From Phoronis australis (taxonomy: Eukaryota > Phoronida > Phoronidae), in the NCBI GenBank assembly GCA_002633005.1, contig NMRA01000630.1, positions 197,115 to 239,459 of the forward strand: a DNA stretch of 42,345 bases, in the 5' to 3' direction. Below, piece by piece: positions 32,244 through 41,834 of this stretch. Made by a program: the position numbers and the translations under genes. The notes beneath the pieces were generated by a model. The model was not told the origin of the DNA and ran no database searches. It saw only the letters and a program-made list of their open reading frames with translations. Every line of letters starts with the position of its first letter. Position 1 is the stretch's first letter.

Positions 32244-33141
32244 TACCATATTTGTCCTAATAAGCGCCCATGCCCCCCTAAGCGCTCCCTCCGCCAAATC
32301 GCCCAGCCCATGAAGTGTATACATTTGAAAAACACTTTACCTAGATTTCTAAAATTCTACGTCTTCAGTTTATCAGTAATATCTGACAGTCCCGAAAGAA
32401 ATCATTGTGCACCAAATTTAAAGACCACGAGCCTCGCCGCTATGTCGGTATTTAGCCGTGAATATAAACTTCAAACTTACGCAGTACTTCAGAAAGAAGT
32501 CAAAGTTTTGCAGATGTCGCGAGGCACGTGACCCACTATGGTATGGCCTTTCAGAACAGACTCAGTGCACTTGTCAACGGGAGTGAATCTCGCTCACTCG
32601 GCACACACTTGCAGACAAACTTCAGAGCAAAAGTCACGTGACAACAACAAGTGGGTTCGTCCAGATTTTTCTCATGATTCGGGGGGGGGGGTCTGGTGCA
32701 GATTTGGACTTAATCTGCGGTTAATCCCGAATCTAGAGGAGCTTAAAAATATTAGGGACGCTATTTGGAAAACTTAAGGAGGATTTCATGTTGAGTCGAA
32801 CTGTATTTTTATCAAGAATTCAAGTTGCCATATTGACAATCGCGAGGCACCGACGCATGAGTCGGTGAGTTTTCGCCGCTTGGATTTCCCCACAATTTTC
32901 TGGAAAAGGATAGGACAAAAAACAACGAAGCTTGACAGCAATGCACCACAAATTTGCGGAAAGTCTGCCATAAGCTACAGATACGTCGCAGAGCGTTAAT
33001 TTGATGAATCATATATAGCTTCCGATTCCACCTGTTTCGGAGACTGGATTTCAACGCTATAACCTACAATAAGTGCCCGCCACCCCATCCCGAAACGAAT
33101 TTCTGTAACTGCCCTGGGCGCTTATTATGGTGAGTACGGTA
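32244..33141. mobile_element. TIR MITE family, copy B
   Basis: It begins TACCATATTTGTCCTAATAA followed by GCGCCC, and ends GGGCGCTTATTATGGTGAGT followed by ACGGTA, clear imperfect TIRs. It shares its interior with copy A (21078-21856). It lacks A's signal-peptide-like block but has about 260 bp extra at 32790-33048. No transposase. Confidence 0.8.
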
Positions 33142-33281
33142 AACCATAACGTAATGTCATGCCCATACTCAGGTAAACCTGACTACCGACCACAATTCTA
33201 CAACAGAATCAAGGGAAGAACGTGCGAGCGACGTGATCACGCAAGCCTCTGCCTGTCTCAGGGCCGGCATAGTGCAGAAGC

Positions 33282-33683
33282 TCAGCTATAGTTGATGTCT
33301 CGTGCGTCCTCCTCTGGCTCGTTAAACGATTTGGCTATATTATGCTAAATTACACAATAAGCCACAACGCAACCACTTTGGTTTGGCTCCAGCCCGACCT
33401 CTCCCTGTAATATTGCAAAACGACCTTTCAAGACGCCGATCGCCCTTTCAATGGATGTCCTCGTACATGTACATTTGTGGCTGATGTTATATCGGCTCTC
33501 CGCTCTCGTGTTGGGATGTAAATACGGAGTCATTATGTAAAGTGAACATGCATAACCGCTGTCACCCAACAAATACCCAATATCAACGTGGTACGTCGAA
33601 ATACTTTCCTATGATCGAGGTGAGAAAAACATAGCTATTGTGGGTGGAACCAGACCATCGTGCACAAACTTTAATAAAAGCTC
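33282..33683 (-). pseudogene. Harbinger transposase, C-terminal exon with the second and third catalytic residues
   Basis: On the minus strand an acceptor (catttttgtag) is followed by AFIKVCARWSGSTHNS, a TAG stop, then GYLLGDSGYACSLYIMTPYL and SIERAIGVLKGRF. After another TAG where Leu is expected it reads HNIAKSFNEPEEDA and ends at TGA 33282-33284. LLGDSGY gives the second Asp and IERA the Glu of the DDE triad. Motif order matches HARBI1-type transposases. Two internal stops mark it as dead. The N-terminal half is at 41184-41615. Confidence 0.85.
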
Positions 33684-33862
33684 CTACAAAAATGAAAACA
33701 TGTTGATAACTGCCACTCGTACCGGTAATACTCTGTTAGGGATTTCCAATCAACAGCAATTATCCATATAAGGCGGAAATAGGGGTGTCTTTTCACATAG
33801 AATTACTCTCTGACAGAAATGTGATGTTAATTATTCCGAGTCCACTCTCTAAATGGGTGGCG

Positions 33863-33977
33863 CCATTGCATTGTTATTCGTACGACTGTGTTTGGTGTGA
33901 GCCCTTCCGGTTCCGCCTCGCTGTGGGTCGGCTGCGAATTAAACTCGTTAAACTTACAAATCATTGTCTAGTTTAGT
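33863..33977 (+). repeat. 5' LTR (short, about 115 bp)
   Basis: Starts CCATTGCATTGTTATTCG and ends TGTCTAGTTTA. It matches 40310-40425. A TGG near 33977 could begin a primer binding site. The ends are not the usual TG...CA, so exact borders are uncertain. Confidence 0.75.
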
Positions 33978-34089
33978 GGCCGCTCAATAAAAGTGAGACC
34001 ATTACTTCATTTGATAGCTGGAAACAGAATTTATTATACGTCCTTTCATTGGACCCTCACTTTGCGCCATTTCTTGTCGACGGCGTTAG

Positions 34090-34808
34090 TTGGCTAAAAA
34101 AAAAACAGCCGCTGCTCCACTGCGTGGTCTGACCAACAACCCCGACGACAACCCTGAACCGCAGCGGCGTTCTGCTCACATGAACTCAGGCTTGGACAAA
34201 TTGCTAATTTTTGTCATATCCCGTAATTCTATCGTTAAGTCATCCACCTCTGTCCAGGACATTTGGCAGAAAATCCGCCAACATTTCGGATTCGCTTCCA
34301 CAGGAGCACATTTCTTAGACCTGAGACTCATATCATTAGATCCAAATGAACGCCCTGAAGATCTATTCCAGCGCTTCACTGCTTTTTTGAGGATAACTTA
34401 CTCACCATTGGGTGTGGCATAACGCATCATGGCGAAGCTGTCGACATCGACGAAGACATTACTCCCTCCCTCGAAAATACTATTGTGTTCTTATGGTTAC
34501 AGATGGTCCATCCAGGTTTACCCCAACTTGTTAATCAACGATACGGCGCGGAATTGTGCAACAAGTGCCTTGCCTCCACCAAGACTGAAATTTCTCAAGC
34601 TATGAACTCACTACTTGATGAGCTTAGGTGCATCGAGGACATTCGCTGCATGCGCATAACCAGCTCGAAGACAACCCCCGCTCGCCACCATAGAACCCCG
34701 TCGTACGCCTTATGCACTCCCTCAGACCACTTCTTGTCTGGGTGCCCGTTCCTCCCGCCTGACGACAAGTGCGCCTTTCTCAAGGCCCGGTCCACCGACG
34801 TTGACTAG
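34090..34808 (+). pseudogene. gag-like relic of the LTR element
   Basis: The first frame (34090-34422) has a capsid-like stretch: [11 protein letters not shown], then [20 protein letters not shown]. After a one-base frameshift at about 34415 it continues THHGEAVDIDED, then SLENTIVFLWLQMVHPGLP and ISQAMNSLLDEL. A CxxC-like LCTPSDHFLSGCPFLP resembles a degenerate zinc knuckle. The frame stops at TAG 34806. No ATG starts the frame; it opens at a TTG-type codon. Confidence 0.65.
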
Positions 34809-35445
34809 GCCACCGAGGAGGACTTTGCTAAAGACACAATATCTTGCGGGCAGCTCTGTCCTGACTCCGCTGTCGCGCTTTGCGTCCACGTTGTCCAGTC
34901 TCCTTATCTCGACACATTTGTTGGTGAAACCCCCGTGCGTTTGACATGTGATTGTGGTGCAACAAGAAACATGATTAGCGCATCGTGTGCACGTTTGTTG
35001 GGCGCGGAATTTCGTAAAAATTCCCAAACCGGCTTACATCTACTCTACAGGTTGTGGGGGAAACTCGACTTGTCTTCACACGTGACGAGCATTCCTTCGT
35101 TTTTCACGGTTTTGTTATCGAGTCTCTTGACGTAGACGTCTTGGCAGAAACCCCATTTATGACTTACAACGACATTTCAGTACGACCTGCTCGTAAGGTT
35201 ATCACGTTGGCCGACGGATCTTATGGCCAACCCGTTAACCAATACCCACGGCCCATAGCACGACTGTCCCACGTGTTACGTGCTCCACCTCACGCGACAG
35301 CCATCTGACCTGGTGATTGTCTTGAGGTGGAGGCCCCGTCCGATTTTACCGATCCTAAAGAACATCTTGCAATCGAACCTCGCTGCGGCAGCATTAGCCT
35401 CCGCTCCACGGGTGTTTCCCAGCTATGGCCACAACCCGCCATTCT
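34491..35445. repeat. Direct duplication II, left copy (ends at N 35446)
   Basis: Matches 35447-36414, beginning TTATGGTTACAG and ending CCGCCATTCT. The right copy has an extra 13 bp near 35993. Confidence 0.92.
34930..35308 (+). pseudogene. Retropepsin-like protease relic, left copy
   Basis: TPVRLTCDCGATRNMISASC gives an active-site-like D-C-G in place of the usual D-(S/T)-G. Further on, ESLDVDVLAETPFMTYNDIS gives a second conserved block. In this copy a deletion shifts the frame between the two. The frame ends at TGA 35306-35308, where the related frame would carry on. Confidence 0.6.
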
Positions 35446-35446
35446 N

Positions 35447-36414
35447 TTATGGTTACAGATGGTCCATCCAGGTTTACCCCAACTTGTTAATCAACGATAC
35501 GGCGCGGAATTGTGCAACAAGTCCCTTGCCTCCACCAAGACTGAAATTTCTCAAGCTATGAACTCACTACTTGATGAGCTTAGGTGCATCGAGGACATTC
35601 GCTCCATGCGCATAACCAGCTCGAAGACAACCCCCGCTCGCCACCATAGAACCCCGTCGTGCGCTCTATGCACTCCCTCAGACCACTTCTTGTCTGGGTA
35701 CCCGTTCCTCCCGCCTGACGACAAGCGCGCCTTTCTCAAGGCCCGGTCCACCGACGTTGACTAGGCCACCGAGGAGGACTTTGCTAAAGACACAATATCT
35801 TGCGAGCAGCTCTGTCCTGACTCCGCTGTCGCTCTTCGCGTCCACGTTGTCCAGTCTCCTTATCTCAACACATTTGTTGGTGAAACCCCCGTGCGTTTGA
35901 CATTTGATTGTGGTGCAACAAGAAACATGATTAGCGCATCGTGTGCACGTTCGTTGGGCGCGAAATTTCGTAAAAATTCCCAAACCGGCTTCCAGGCCGA
36001 TGGTACATCTACTCTACAGGTTGTGGGGGAAACTCGACTTGTCTTCACACGTGACAAGCATTCCTTCGTTTTTCATTGTTTTGTTATCGAGTCTCTTGAC
36101 GTAGACGTCTTGGCAGAAACCCTATTTATGACTTACAACGACATTTCAGTACGACCTGCTCGTAAGGTTATCACGTTGGCCGACGGATCTTATGGCCAAC
36201 CCGTTAACCAATACCCACGGCCCACAGCACGACTGTCCCACGTGTTACGTGCTCCACCTCACGCGACAGCCATCTGACCTGGTGATTGTCTTGAGTTGGA
36301 GGCCCCGTCCGATTTTACCGATCCTTAAGAACATCTTGCAATCGAACCTCGCTGCGGCAGCATTAGCCTCCGCTCCACGGGTGTTTCCCAGCTATGGCCA
36401 CAACCCGCCATTCT
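35447..36414. repeat. Direct duplication II, right copy
   Basis: Starts directly after the N at 35446 and repeats the gag tail and protease. Differences from the left copy are scattered substitutions and one 13-bp indel. Confidence 0.92.
35891..36277 (+). pseudogene. Retropepsin-like protease relic, right copy
   Basis: Here the protease frame is continuous: LTFDCGATRNMISASCARSL, then QADGTSTLQVVGETRLVFT, then DVDVLAETLFMTYNDISVRP, stopping at TGA 36275. The stop sits where Trp would suit the frame. Active site D-C-G as in the other copy. Confidence 0.65.
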
Positions 36415-36818
36415 TTCTCCGACTAATGGTAAGAATTGCCTGTTCAACAACACCGATGAACCACGATTTTTGCGACGCGATGAGCAGTTTTGCCATGTAC
36501 ACACCGTGTTCACTCCTACGGAGGTTCCATCTGGATCCCCGACAGCCACCCAATGTACCTCATCCCCCAAAAATACCTTGGATCATCATCGCTTTGTTGC
36601 CGTTGATCCCGACAATATTCTCCGTGCTGCAGATCGGGACAGGTTCCACGCCCTACATCGCTCATGTATTTGACCTGCAATACCCCGGGTACAACGGCAC
36701 CGCAGGCCCGTTTGAGGCCGTTGTCAACATGAGTTCTACGCAACCTCCACAGAGGAAAGGTCGCCTCCCCCAATACTCCAATGACAAGCTCCTGGAATTG
36801 CAACAAAAATTCAATTAG
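36415..36818 (+). pseudogene. Protease-RT linker of the LTR element
   Basis: One frame reads DEQFCHVHTVFTP and VDPDNILRAADRDRF. After a frameshift near 36660 it continues FDLQYPGYNGTAGPFEAVVN and TQPPQRKGRLPQYSNDKLLE. It stops at TAG 36816-36818. Confidence 0.6.
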
Positions 36819-37300
36819 CTGGAGCTCCTGGGAGTATTTGCCCGTCCAGAGGATGTTGGTATTACAGTAGAATACCTTAATCCCTCGTTTCTAGTCAAGA
36901 AGCCCCACGGAGGTTTTCGTTTAGTTACAGCATATTCAGACGTCGGCCGGTACGCCAAGCCCCAACCATCTTTCATGCCTGACGTAAATTCCGTGCTTCG
37001 GAAGATTGCTCAATGGAAAGTCATCACCAAGACTGATCTTACGAGTGCCTTATATCAAATTCCTTTGTCACGAGAGTCCATGAAATATTGTGGCGTATCC
37101 ACACCTTTCCGAGGTATCCGTGTCTACGCACGTTGCGCCATGGGTATGCCCGGTTAGGAAACCGCTTTGGAAGAGTGTATTGGAAGAAGGAGCCGTCACC
37201 AAGCTTGCTGACGACCTATACTGTGGTGGTCAGACTATCACAAACTTGATTACCAACTGGAAAAGAGTGCTATACGCAGTGTCCACGGCGGATCTCCGTC
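36819..37300 (+). pseudogene. Reverse transcriptase relic
   Basis: Palm motifs are in order: [20 protein letters not shown], then [14 protein letters not shown], then [16 protein letters not shown], a TAG stop at 37155, a deleted stretch, and KLADDLYCGG with the catalytic Asp pair (ADD form). Then NWKRVLYAVSTADLRLS. Order and spacing fit a gypsy-like Pol. Stops and a shortened segment between MPG and ADD make it inactive. Confidence 0.75.
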
Positions 37301-38106
37301 TATCCTCTACAACGACAGTCATAGCCCCACGACGCACAGAAGTCCTTGGCTGGATTTGGGAGATAGGTACTTTACAAGCTAGCTCACATCGGATAGCTGA
37401 TCTCTCGTCTTGTTCCAAACCTAGTACTGTTCGGCAAATACGATCCTTCATCGGAGCCGTGAAAGCTATGTCGAGAGTCCTGCCTTACTGTGCTTCTTTT
37501 ATCGCCCCACGTGACTCCGCTCTATCGGGATGCGATTCCAAAGACTGCATTACCAGGACCCATGAGTTACATGTTGCCTTCACCTCCGCCCAAAGCGCAT
37601 TGTCCACGCATAAAATCACTTTACCCAGACTGGACGATCAGCTGTGGATAGTTACGGATGCCTCCGCGAAACCCCCTGGCATCGCTGGTACACTATATCT
37701 CTCTCGTGAGGACACGCCACGGCTTCTTCAGTGCGAAACTGAAATCACGTCAGGTCACTTGGCTCCCATGCGAAATTGAAGCCCTCGCCATTGCTGCTTC
37801 CGTGAAACATTTTATCCCTTATCTGATTTAGTCAGCACATCCTGCTATCATACTTACTGGCAGCAAGCCTTGTGTACAAGCTTTCGAGAAACTCTGCAGG
37901 GGCGAGTTCTCAGTCAGTCCTCGCGTGTTGACGTTTCTCTCCACCGTTTCTCGCTATCAGGCTATCGTTCGTCACGTATCTGGTGCCACTAACATCGTCT
38001 CCGACTTTGCGAGTCGCCAGAGCTCAGAGTGCACCGACGCTTCTTGCCAAGTGGGGCTTTTCATGAACACTCTGGAAGACTGTGTGGTGCTCCGTGCTAC
38101 TGCTGC
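37300..38106 (+). pseudogene. RT connection and RNase H relic, left copy
   Basis: EVLGWIWEIGTLQASSHRIA and VRQIRSFIGAVKAMSRVLPY precede [20 protein letters not shown], the first RNase H strand and Asp. A frameshift near 37735 leads to [19 protein letters not shown], carrying the Glu. A TAG lies at 37829. ILTGSKPC has Gly where the other copy keeps Asp, and VRHVSGATNIVSDFASR closes the domain. Confidence 0.7.
37464..38106. repeat. Direct duplication III, left copy (ends at N 38107)
   Basis: 643 bp, matching 38108-38750 at the same length with scattered substitutions. Confidence 0.93.
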
Positions 38107-38107
38107 N

Positions 38108-38750
38108 AGCTATGTCGAGAGTCCTGCCTTACTGTGCTTCTTTTATCGCCCCACGTGACTCCGCTATATCGGGATGCGATTCCAAAGACTGCTTTACGTG
38201 GACCCATGAGTTACATGTTGCCTTCACCTCCGCCCAAAGCGCATTGTCCACGCATAAAATCACTTTACCCAGACCGGACGATCAGCTGTGGATAGTTACG
38301 GATGCCTCCGCCAAACCCCCTGGCATCGCTGGTACACTATATCTCTCTCGTGAGGACACGCCACGGCTTCTTCAGTGCGAAACTGAAATCACGTCAGGTC
38401 ACTTGGCTCCCATGCGAAATTGAAGCTCACGCCATTGCTGCTTCCGTGAAATATTTTAGCCCTTATATGATTTAGTCAGCGCATCCTGCTGTCATACTTA
38501 CTGACAGCAAGCCTTGTGTACAAGCTTTTGAGAAACTCTGCAGGAGCGAATTCTCAGTCAGTCCTCGCGTGTCGACGTTTCTCTCCACCGTTTCTCGCTA
38601 TCAGGCTATCGTTCGTCACGTATCTGGTGCCACTAACATCGTCTCCGACTTTGCGAGTCGCCAGAGCCCAGAGTGCACCGACGCTTCTTGCCAAGTGGGC
38701 CTTTTCGTGAACACTCTGGAAGACTGTGTGGTGCTCCGTGCTACTGCTGC
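38108..38750. repeat. Direct duplication III, right copy
   Basis: Repeats the RNase H region directly after the N. It keeps ILTDSKPC and the same TAG stop (38473-38475) as the left copy, so the stop predates the divergence of the two copies. Confidence 0.93.
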
Positions 38751-39953
38751 CGAGTTCCTTCAGAGAGAACACAAACTTCCGTTCACCACGAGGCCATCTT
38801 GGTTATCCATTCAATCCGAGTCTCCCGAGTTACGGCGAGTACACTCTCATCTCAACTAAGGGACGCGGCCCTCCAAGAGAGACACCAACGCTCGAGATGT
38901 CAAACGATATCTCAACGTCACCACTATCACATCAGATGGTTTACTTGTGGCTCGGCGAGACAAGTCTCTCGTCGCTCGTGAATAACGCATCATTGTTCCA
39001 CGTCCCATCTTGGACGGCTTACTCACGGAACTTCATTTACTGCTGGGTCACCCCACCTCCCATCAACTGAAACTTGTCACCCAACAATACTTCTTTACAC
39101 TTGATTTAAAGTTTGCCATTGATCGTTGCACACGCATGTGCCATCAATGCTGTTCAATGGGCTCTTTCCCCAAAACCACGACCCTGCAGGGTACCTCTGA
39201 TACACCGTTGGGACACCGTTTGCAGCTGACGTCATGAAGCGCGAGCGACAGCTGATTGTGGTACTCTGAGAGTGCGTCTCTTCTTACACAGCGGCTTGTA
39301 TCATTGCTACTGAACGCCACGAGGATCTTCGAAATGGTCTTCTCCAAACGTGTCTCGAACTGCGCTCGTTAGACGGCCCTCGTGTAGTTCTTCGTACAGA
39401 TCCGTCTTCAGGTTTCCAGGCTCTTCAAAAGGACAAACTCCTAGAACATCATCGCATTTCAATTGAGATCGGACGCATCAAGAATCCCAACCATAACCCT
39501 GTCGCAGAGAAGGCCATACAGGAGTTGTCACACGAGTTACTGCGTGATCAGCATGTAGCCGGCAATGTCAGTTCCTTACAGCTGGCCGTTGTTGTTGCTC
39601 GATGGAACAGCCGCCTTCGCTCCACCTTATTGTCTGCCAGAGAGATGTGGTTTCAGCGCGACCAATTCACCAATTGCCGAATACCATTTCATGACAACTT
39701 GTTGATCTCTTCCCAACGACAACGGCGCTACATCAACCATGGACCCAGTACACGATCCAAGGCTCTTTTGGCCAACCAGGCAGTAGAATGCGACGCATCC
39801 ATCGGCGATCTCGTTTACCTCTACTCTGATAGGGAAAAGACCAGAGCCCGTCCACGATACCTCGTGGTTGCTTCCGATGGCGTGTGGTTGAGTGTTCAGA
39901 AATTTTCTGGAGATCAGTTACGTAATGCTTCTTACCGTGTCAAGCGCAGCTAG
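38750..39953 (+). pseudogene. Integrase relic
   Basis: An HHCC-type zinc region, LHLLLGHPTSHQLK then CTRMCHQCCSMG, is followed by the core: FAADV (first Asp, frameshifted near 39225), a TGA at 39267, LRTDPSSGFQ (second Asp) and NPVAEKAIQEL (Glu). The C-terminal part reads SAREMWFQRDQFTN and GDLVYLYSDREKTRARPRYL, ending at TAG 39951. TAA stops also occur at 38857 and 38983. Inactive, but all the catalytic positions can be recognised. Confidence 0.8.
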
Positions 39954-40170
39954 AGTTACCGTGTTCCGTCAGAGATTACTGACATTCCAGCTGCATCACC
40001 TGTCACTGCCCCTTGTGGCCACGATGACGACGACGAGTTCCCACCGTCTTCCGCTGGTTCTACGACAACGCCTTCTGTTGAAACCCCCGTCTTCCCTGCT
40101 CATCCAGAGGCCCAGAGAAGATCGCAAAGGCAGCGCCACAAACCTCATTGGCAAACGGACGATTGGCTTT

Positions 40171-40272
40171 ATGACTGATTTTACTTTGTACTTTGTTAAC
40201 GCCATAGTGACTGGGAATCTTATTAGCACAGTGTTTACTGTTTTTGTTTTCTACTACCTGTTCTTAGTGTAA
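40171..40272 (+). CDS. 33-residue hydrophobic mini-ORF at the 3' end of the LTR element
   Basis: An intact ATG frame just after the pol C-terminal tail encodes MTDFTLYFVNAIVTGNLIST then VFTVFVFYYLFLV, a probable single membrane span. It ends 37 bp before the 3' LTR. It may be a remnant of a small accessory membrane protein or chance in an AT-rich tail. Confidence 0.3.
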   Translation: MTDFTLYFVNAIVTGNLISTVFTVFVFYYLFLV

Positions 40273-40290
40273 TCTTACCTCATTTTCTGT

Positions 40291-40299
40291 GACAGAAGA
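40291..40299 (+). other. Candidate polypurine tract
   Basis: A purine-rich AGAAGAGG sits just upstream of the 3' LTR, where a plus-strand primer is expected. Only this short run supports it. Confidence 0.35.
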
Positions 40300-40309
40300 G
40301 GCAATCACG

Positions 40310-40425
40310 CCATTGCATTGTTATTCGTACGACTGTGTTTGGTGTGAACTCTTCCGGTTCCGCCTCGCTGTATTGTCGGCTGCGAATTAAACTCGTTAAA
40401 CATACAACTCATTGTCTAGTTTATC
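40310..40425 (+). repeat. 3' LTR
   Basis: Matches the 5' LTR at 33863-33977 with about seven differences, including a changed GTATTGTCGG block. It is followed by TGGCG, the candidate target duplication. Confidence 0.75.
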
Positions 40426-40430
40426 TGGCG

Positions 40431-40834
40431 TAGGTGTAGTATATCCCAAAAACAGTCGAGCACACCGTAACCAGCAGCGAGGTTTGTTTTCACAGGCAAA
40501 CTCCGGTGGGGAATTTTGCTTATATATCTTTACCGATACAACTGCAAACACACAAGTTGATGCAATGATGTAAAAACGTTGTACTCAACTAAATATGTTT
40601 ACGTCGTGTTTTTGACAGAACTAATTGGAAGTGCCCCCGCGGAGAAATTAGCAATGAATTTGTTCCCGGCTGTTTTGGTTTAACTTACAATAATTACAAA
40701 GAGAGAAAATGTACATGTCAGCGATATTGATGAGTCTGACATAAGTAACGGGATCTAAATTTTAATGTGATTGCAAACTGTAAACTGAAAGGTTGGCAAT
40801 TAGACAATGCAAGTACGCGAACAGCGCCCGTCGG
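40431..40834. other. Harbinger intron sequence, no gene
   Basis: Sequence between the LTR element and duplication IV. Nothing recognised. Confidence 0.4.
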
Positions 40835-41026
40835 GAACCCCTTATCTGTTAATAATACAATAGGTCTGCGTCTTGTACCGGAAGAATGGGTCAAGTTCGA
40901 AAGCAATGCAAGACTCGTCGAGACTTGTTAAACCCTAAGCCAATTCCCAGATAATAAGTAAGTGATAAAGGTGCGTAATTTTATCAATACCTTTTCATCG
41001 CAGATCAACATTACGTTTAGACCGTG
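40835..41026. repeat. Direct duplication IV, left copy (ends at N 41027)
   Basis: 192 bp, nearly identical to 41028-41219 (AAGACTCG against ATTACTCG is the visible difference). It includes the start of the transposase exon near its right end. Confidence 0.95.
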
Positions 41027-41027
41027 N

Positions 41028-41219
41028 GAACCCCTTATCTGTTAATAATACAATAGGTCTGCGTCTTGTACCGGAAGAATGGGTCAAGTTCGAAAGCAAT
41101 GCATTACTCGTCGAGACTTGTTAAACCCTAAGCCAATTCCCAGATAATAAGTAAGTGATAAAGGTGCGTAATTTTATCAATACCTTTTCATCGCAGATCA
41201 ACATTACGTTTAGACCGTG
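41028..41219. repeat. Direct duplication IV, right copy
   Basis: 192 bp starting GAACCCCTTATCTG immediately after the N, ending GACCGTG. Same length as the left copy. Confidence 0.95.
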
Positions 41220-41615
41220 ATCGTTCTTTCTGTTTACGAAGTCGGTTTCGTTCTCAGTCGGTGCAATGATCTTAACTTGTGTTCCGTCATTACAACCTAT
41301 ATTACACCGGGAAATCGAGTCATTCGCTAGAAACCGGCCTTTATCTCATTCAGCCTCTGTGGGGTTGTAGGGAACCTTACAAATCTATATTCAAATGTAG
41401 TACTATTTCAGATGTGGCTCCGAAAACGTTCATGAACAAGGTACCTTAGGAACACCAACACTTGAATTAAAGTTGGCACAGCAAAATTTCTCTCCATACC
41501 ACAAATTCAACGAATAGCTTCTCGTCCAAAACAAAACTTTCCTCTGAGCTCTTCATCCGTGTATTTGTTCAGAGGATCAGTAAGTTCTCTCTCAAATTCT
41601 CCTGTCTTGGTCGAA
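41184..41615 (-). pseudogene. Harbinger transposase, N-terminal exon with the first catalytic Asp
   Basis: On the minus strand it reads TDPLNKYTDEELRGKFCFGR, a stop, then LIQVLVFLRYLV, RFPTTPQRLNEIKAGF, a stop, RMTRFPGVI, a stop, and GCNDGTQVKIIAPTE, followed by NRKNDHGLNVMLICDEK and a donor-like gtattg. CNDGT carries the first Asp of the DDE triad, in the G(x)DGT context of Harbinger transposases. Several stops show decay. Joining to 33683 would need a one-base frame correction. The LTR retrotransposon lies between the two parts. Confidence 0.82.
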
Positions 41616-41649
41616 ATCTATACAGTGAATACATTTTGATTTGTATGAA

Positions 41650-41834
41650 AAGTATCCGAGGTGTGATGGTCGGATAACTTCATACGGCTGATGGTTTGAG
41701 TTATACAGCGGATAACTCTATACGATTTTATGCAACCCAACTTATCCGGCGTATAAGAAGTTATAAGCCGGATAAGTATTTATACGGCGTATAAGGCCTT
41801 ATACGCCGGATAGCAAGTTTTATGCAACCGGGCT
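41650..41834. repeat. Right terminal inverted region of the Harbinger element
   Basis: Contains repeated TTATCCGGCGTATAA and TTATACGCCGGATA units and two TTTTATGCAACC motifs; the outer one ends CCGGGCTC. It pairs in inverse orientation with 30717-30900. Confidence 0.7.

Larger units (their letters stand above)
33863..40425 (+). mobile_element. Decayed gypsy-like LTR retrotransposon inserted in the Harbinger element
   Basis: Direct repeats of about 115 bp flank gag, protease, RT, RNase H and integrase relics in that order on plus. A candidate 5-bp target duplication TGGCG sits at 33858-33862 and 40426-40430. The two LTRs differ at about seven positions. There are several frameshifts and in-frame stops (for example 34806, 36275, 36816, 37155, 37829, 38857, 39267 and 39951). 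Two internal segments are doubled around N bases at 35446 and 38107, so the true length is about 1.6 kb less. No env was recognised. Confidence 0.85.
30717..41834. mobile_element. PIF/Harbinger DNA transposon carrying nested insertions
   Basis: Long inverted terminal regions at 30717-30900 and 41650-41834 share ordered motifs such as TATCCGGCGTATAA, TTATACG(T/C)CG and TTGGGTTGCA(C/T)AAAA in opposite orientation. Inside are a Myb/SANT-like ORF on plus next to the left end and a DDE transposase pseudogene on minus starting from the right end. This is the two-gene layout of Harbinger elements. The span is enlarged by a Penelope-like fragment, MITE copy B and an LTR retrotransposon. Without those insertions and the N duplicates the element would be roughly 3-4 kb. 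Confidence 0.75.

Noticed and set aside
34806-39953. Retroelement TAG stops as programmed readthrough or recoding
   Set aside because: TAA and TGA stops and several frameshifts occur as well, so ordinary decay explains them.
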